A DNA stretch of 64,000 bases. Source: Microvelia longipes. Its lineage: Eukaryota; Arthropoda; Insecta; Hemiptera; Veliidae. The DNA is taken from positions 37,456 to 101,455 of the forward strand of contig JACMZG010001871.1 in assembly GCA_018340805.1 (NCBI GenBank). Reading direction: 5' to 3'. The number at the start of each line of letters is the position of its first letter. The stretch's first letter is position 1. The notes under the pieces are model-generated. The model ran no database searches. It was given only the letters and a program-made list of their open reading frames with translations, and had not been told where the DNA came from. Of the stretch, positions 61,070-64,000 are shown in pieces. Made by a program: the position numbers and the translations under genes.

Positions 61070-61830
61070 AAAAAAATCGAAGCCTTGATGTCACCGGAAT
61101 TATCCGTTTCAGGTGTTTTTAAGGCCCTCTAAGTGTTCTCACAAAGTTGTTCGTCTGTATGTGTGTGTGTCTGTTATCATCGTAGCTCCTAGTGTATTTA
61201 TGCTAGACAGTTGAAACTTTCGACAAAAAAACTGTCTATAGGTGTTTAGGTGTTATGCTATTCAGAAAATATTTTTTTATAAAGTCTTTAAAGCGGAATA
61301 AAAATTTCGAGAAGTCATGAAACGCAAAAACATTTTGCGATTATTTTGAGATTTGGCACGCATGTTGCTATGTAAAAGATTAACATCTGTGTCAACTTTC
61401 TAATTAACAGCATTAATTAAATTTTTATTAAATAACGTGAACGTTTTTTAAAAAAAAAATTGTGCAAAATCGTAAAATAATTTAATTATAAAGAGTAAAT
61501 GTCTTGGATTGATATTTTGTATAATATATATAATTAAAATTTACGGAAACTGCAGTCTTCAACTCAATCAGTCTTTAACTAATTAAGTTGAAATGTGATA
61601 CAAGTGTATACCTTTATGTAATAAATAAGTACACTAAGCTTCGTTTTAATACGACAAGTATATCCATGATTTTTGTTGGATTATAAAAGTTAAACAGAAT
61701 TGAGCATAATAAGCGTGATAAGAACTGTATAGGTGACCGCTGAGAATGAAACGGTATTTACTATCTGAGGACGAGCAAAGCGAGTCCAAACTAAGGAGAA
61801 TGAGCGTAGCGAATTCGATATTTTTTTATT
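61070..61830 (-). repeat. Dispersed repeat family F, near full-length copy in the kinase intron
   Basis: It runs from GATGTCACCGGAATTATCCG through TTATCATCGTAGCTCCTAG, TGGCACGCATGTTGCTATG and GGTGACCGCTGAGAATGAA to GAGGACGAGCAAAGCGAGTC and GAGCGTAGCGAATTCGA. It shows the site occupied by the mariner in the 13-kb copy in its empty state. Confidence 0.87.
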
Positions 61831-63695
61831 TTTTAATCCTTTATTTTTTTTAATAAAATTATAAGATTCTTAAAAAAGTAACAGAATAAATTGACCATGA
61901 TATAGAAAAGAAAAGAATGAACAGATTATTTACTTATTATCTACTTTAAGGCATTAGCCTTGTTCTGTGAATTACAGCCTCTCTCTAACTCTCTTATTAG
62001 TTTTTCATGTATTTAAAATAAATTCTTTTATTTACTTTTTTTAGTTTAATTTATGATATTTTTTTTAAATGATTTATCATTATTTAAAATTAATTATGTG
62101 AACCTCGATCAATTAGATAACAAAAAATCTAGGTTTGATAATTTATTGAACAATGAAATATGATCATAATTTATAATTTATACATGATACAATTCATCGT
62201 ATTGTTGTTTATACAACATACGATGAGGAAATCTTTCGAGGTATCCCGTACCCGATTTTTTTATCCATAGGTTCATAAAAAATATGAATGTCATATTTAT
62301 AGTTATTTCAATACTTCTTCTCCAGATAAAAGAGATAAGAAAGATAAAAGAAAAAGATAAAAGAATAATATTTGAAAGAAAAGAACGCATAAACACGATA
62401 TTGACCATGAAACCGTCGATATCAGAATTGAATTGAATAATAGATAATGCCAACCTAACGACTTCATTGTTTCCTAATGACTATAAATACAAAGCCTACC
62501 AGTGTTACCCTACCGCAATATACGTTAGCTTATGAAATATTCTAAACTATCATACAATATAAATAGAAAGTTAATACTCAAATTTAAAGGTCTCTCGCCT
62601 GAAAAAAGGGAGGGGAAGGAGCAATAAAATAAATAAACCTAGATTCAATTTAAAATATTTAAAATTCACTTTTTCTCCTTGCTTCCCAAATTGCTCCGTG
62701 CATGTACATCATCGCAAAGATTTGAACTTGAAATTTTGTAAAAATAGCATAAGCAAATGATTCTAAGGCCTTCTAGTTTTCAATAATAATAAATATATAA
62801 TAATGGAATACCCTACTTCTAAACAAAGTAGGTGTCGTTTTCTGATAGCATACACAGCTAGCTATTGTTAGATTAATATAACTAATGTTTCTTTTTTATC
62901 AGTTATATGATTCAGTTTGGAATAAAACTACTTCTGAAGAAGACCTAATTTACGACCGAAAGCTCAAACTTTGTGTTTTTATACCTATCTGACTACTACC
63001 TCATAAAATTATCTTGTTTAAATTTTTTAGTCAATAATTTTATATTAAAATACTATATCGTATGCTACTATGCAGGAAAGGAAACATTGCTGACTCGTGT
63101 AAGCAATAACATGCATCAGCTCCGCCTCTGTAGTAAATTCGCCATTTGCCTTACTCGGCTTTGTTAGCCTCGTTCGTCAAATGGGTTAATTCAAAGCCTG
63201 CTCTTGCCTCCGGCTCGAGGGCTAATTTAAAAAACTCGTCAGCAAAATTCTATTTTACTGCCTAGTAGCATAATATTCTATTTTTACAGTTTTAATCTTT
63301 AAGACAATCAAAATAAGTATTATATATAATTAGAATTATTTAAGAGGTCACGGCTGAACAGAATAATTTATTTCATTAGATAAATATATTGTTTTAAAAA
63401 TCAAAGCGATATGTTTAAGCCTAACAAGTTCAAGACCATGTTATAGACCTTGATACCATTCTGTCATGTATAACATAGAAACAAAACATTAAATATACAT
63501 CAAACAACATTGATTCCTTTTGCAAGCAGTTACTTAAAGTTAATCCAATTTTATATAATTTAAGGTCATTTTAAAAGGCCGTGAGACAAGGTTTTAACAC
63601 AATTATACAAATAAAATTTTTTACTTATTTGTAATCATAGAGGGCTGCAAATTTTGGCATCAAAAGATTATAATATGAGCCAGTCAAAAAAACCG
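61831..63695. other. Kinase intron sequence with no recognised feature
   Basis: A short family F end-A motif (GAGGTATCCCGTACCCGAT) is at 62239-62257. The part 63060-63250 is less AT-rich. No exon is recognised. Confidence 0.35.
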
Positions 63696-63699
63696 TGGT

Positions 63700-64000
<301 letters not shown>

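Overview
This window looks like intergenic and intronic DNA from an animal genome, most likely an insect or other arthropod. The case rests on high A+T content, long (TA)n microsatellites, a split protein-kinase gene with a GT splice donor, an internally deleted mariner transposon, a LINE 3' end, many short inverted-repeat elements, and a scaffold gap (49579-50047). Nothing here looks bacterial: there are no operons, no Shine-Dalgarno-led genes, and most long open frames are translations of minisatellites.

Two genes can be supported. At 45602-45937 (+) there is a single-exon frame for a small secreted, probably GPI-anchored, glycosylated protein, directly preceded by a good 3' splice site. 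At 58330-58430 (+) lies the first coding exon of a MAK/CILK1 (RCK-family) ciliary kinase. Its splice donor is at 58431 and its intron runs past the end of the window. That intron holds a 106-bp tandem repeat into which a 1787-bp palindromic transposon has inserted, with a clean 4-bp target duplication. A 56-residue frame at 18740-18910 and a GC-rich frame at 39076-39300 (-) are weaker, unidentified candidates.

Layout by region: 1-2240 AT-rich with one hairpin element; 2240-7790 three consecutive minisatellites (33, 59 and 102 bp units); 7790-9740 AT-rich with TA microsatellites; 9741-14475 a dense nest of elements, including an hAT-like MITE whose terminal repeat has been amplified into an 86-bp array, a second hAT-like MITE family, and a mariner inserted into an older dispersed repeat; 14475-20575 AT-rich with 67-bp and 39-bp arrays; 20575-25400 short arrays and two inverted-repeat elements; 25900-32000 microsatellites, hairpins, a Tc1/mariner-like MITE, a foldback element with a suspicious 520-bp duplication containing an N, and a 2.35-kb inverted-repeat unit; 32500-36000 microsatellites and a 125-bp array; 36290-43000 copies of the dispersed repeat 'family F', MITE-A copies and a LINE end; 45.6 kb the secreted-protein gene; 46-53 kb repeats and the gap; 53-55 kb more MITEs; 56.6-58.4 kb two arrays and the kinase exon; 58.4-64 kb kinase intron.

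The window is mainly a record of repeat turnover. Several insertions can be dated relative to one another because a paralogous empty site is present in the same window. Element names such as MITE-A, MITE-B and family F are labels used only here. Unit lengths and copy counts were read by eye and are approximate.
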